From positions 1-6,945 of the forward strand of contig JAHIPJ010000045.1 of NCBI GenBank assembly GCA_018894445.1: a stretch of DNA of 6,945 nt. The letters are read 5' to 3'. This DNA comes from Actinomycetota bacterium. GTDB taxonomy: Bacteria > Actinomycetota > Humimicrobiia > Humimicrobiales > Humimicrobiaceae. The notes under the pieces were generated by a model. It had not been told where the DNA came from. It was given only the letters and a program-made list of their open reading frames with translations, and did no database searches. This document shows positions 6,327 through 6,945 of the stretch, piece by piece. Every line of letters begins with the position of its first letter. Positions within the stretch are counted from its first letter, which is position 1. The position numbers and the translations under genes were made by a program.

Positions 6327-6551
6327 TTACTTCTTTTGTTTTTTCTCTCTTTCGGCGGCTTCAATCATTTTCCTTGCAATTCTAAGCTCGGTTTTTCTTC
6401 TGGTATCTTCAGTATATACTCTGATTTCTGCTACCAACCTGTTATACCTGGTTATGTATATAGTATCACCTAAATTTTCGGTTAAATACTTTGTAAGATT
6501 AACCCTTAACTCATTGGTATCAATTTTTTTTACTTCATCCGCGTAAGCCAT
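6327..6551 (-). CDS. Phd/YefM-family antitoxin-like protein, no visible toxin partner
   Basis: This 74-residue protein resembles the Phd/YefM (prevent-host-death) antitoxin fold. KKIDTNELRVNLTKYL (8-23) corresponds to the beta strand and helix that read roughly V-s-EL-R-NL-kyL in that family. DTIYITRYNRLVAEI (29-43) is the beta hairpin with the IxITRxxxxVA pattern. Family members dimerise through this part, bind operator DNA, and neutralise a toxin with a flexible C-terminal tail; here residues 48-74 are a charged, probably helical Arg/Lys/Glu tail. AAAGGAG six bases before the ATG is the best ribosome binding site in the window, so the gene looks real. No toxin gene follows: the next 440 bases are the trp leader. 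It is either a solitary antitoxin or regulator, or its partner lies upstream beyond 6945. Its same-strand position before trp is probably incidental. Confidence 0.7.
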   Translation of the reverse strand: MAYADEVKKIDTNELRVNLTKYLTENLGDTIYITRYNRLVAEIRVYTEDTRRKTELRIARKMIEAAEREKKQKK

Positions 6552-6791
6552 TTTTCACTCCTTTGGTATCTTTCATCTTTTTAGGATGTCACTTAATTTT
6601 TATTAGCTTATAAAAATATATTAAATAATTATTATTATCTCATATTTAATTAAAAATATCTATAATAAAATGATTAAATTTTATATTTTAAGTTATATTA
6701 TAAAACAAATTCAAAAATATTTAAATACTTTTAAAAATACATATAAACAATTATTTAAAAAAATATATTTTTATTCTATAATAATTTTTTT

Positions 6792-6812
6792 AAAAAGGCC
6801 ATAAATATAGCC
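6792..6812 (-). terminator. Short terminator-like hairpin
   Basis: On the minus strand GGCTAT (6812-6807) can pair with ATGGCC (6802-6797), six pairs with one U-G wobble around an ATTT loop, followed directly by TTTTT (6796-6792). On the plus strand the wobble becomes a mismatch, so it fits minus-strand RNA arriving from beyond 6945. The stem is short, and the site overlaps the -10 of a promoter-like sequence, so one of the two readings may be false. Confidence 0.4.
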
Positions 6813-6832
6813 GCACATCTTTGAAAGGTCAA
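6804..6832 (-). promoter_or_regulatory. Candidate sigma-70-type promoter upstream of the antitoxin-like gene
   Basis: On the minus strand TTGACC (6832-6827) and TATATT (6809-6804) are separated by exactly 17 bases; each hexamer matches the consensus at five of six positions. This is the best promoter match I found. A transcript would start near 6797 and carry an untranslated leader of about 245 bases before the antitoxin-like gene, which is unusually long. A closer promoter within the very AT-rich stretch is possible. Confidence 0.45.
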
Positions 6833-6945
6833 TTTGTAGAAGTAAAAAGGGTATAAAAAGGATGGATAAAAATTTTTCCACTCTATAAAAACTGCAAATT
6901 CCATTACTGCTCCAGCCCTTAATTAACCTGCTGTAGGGTTTGAAG

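Larger units (their letters stand above)
6552..6945. other. Gene-free stretch, extremely AT-rich in its middle
   Basis: I see no supportable gene here. Bases 6601-6780 contain only 13 G or C in 180. A perfect TATAAT on the minus strand (6702-6697) has no good -35 partner. Bases 6783-6945 have more ordinary composition and hold a promoter-like and a terminator-like signal (listed separately). A minus-strand frame stays open from 6944 to a TAA at 6773-6771, about 57 codons, but it resembles no family I know and runs through the terminator-like hairpin. Confidence 0.6.

Noticed and set aside
6771..6944. Minus-strand frame open from the window edge to a stop at 6773-6771, about 57 codons
   Set aside because: No recognisable motif; a second overlapping frame is open almost as long; and it runs through promoter- and terminator-like signals. 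It could be the tail of a gene outside the window, but I cannot support that.
6930..6945. T-arm-like GGGTTTGAAG at the right edge, suggesting a tRNA
   Set aside because: No D-arm or anticodon stem is found in the preceding bases, and the window ends there.

Overview
The window is almost entirely one tryptophan-biosynthesis operon read on the minus strand, preceded by its regulatory leader and a small antitoxin-like gene. In transcription order (right to left) it holds a Phd/YefM-type antitoxin gene (6551-6327), a candidate promoter (6310-6283), a Trp-containing leader peptide ORF followed by a transcription attenuator (6231-5959), then trpE, trpD, trpC, trpF, trpB and the 5' part of trpA, which leaves the window at base 1. 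Together the six enzymes cover the steps from chorismate to tryptophan, except for the glutamine amidotransferase subunit (TrpG), which is absent from the cluster.

The DNA is very AT-rich, both between genes and at third codon positions, with many Lys, Ile and Asn codons. Several genes have AGGAG-like ribosome binding sites and one (trpC) starts with TTG. The order E-D-C-F-B-A without trpG is the Bacillus subtilis layout. This suggests a low-GC bacterium, either a Firmicutes-like anaerobe or another AT-rich lineage such as Atribacterota. The sequence alone does not settle the taxon.

The most interesting part is the 444 bases between the antitoxin gene and trpE. A short ORF with Trp codons at 6174-6172 and 6153-6151 ends two bases before an 8-base segment (6136-6129). 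That segment is perfectly complementary to 6010-6003, inside an intrinsic terminator (stem 6028-6017 / 5978-5967, then a U-rich tract). This is the arrangement expected of ribosome-mediated attenuation. With scarce charged tRNA-Trp the ribosome stalls on the Trp codons and the antiterminator can form. With ample Trp the ribosome reaches the stop, covers the first arm, and the terminator forms. B. subtilis, with the same gene order, instead uses the TRAP protein; I see no T-box or TRAP-site array here.

The right-hand 394 bases (6552-6945) carry no gene I can support. They contain a stretch with about 7% GC (6601-6780), a good sigma-70-like promoter (6832-6804), and a short terminator-like hairpin overlapping it (6812-6792).
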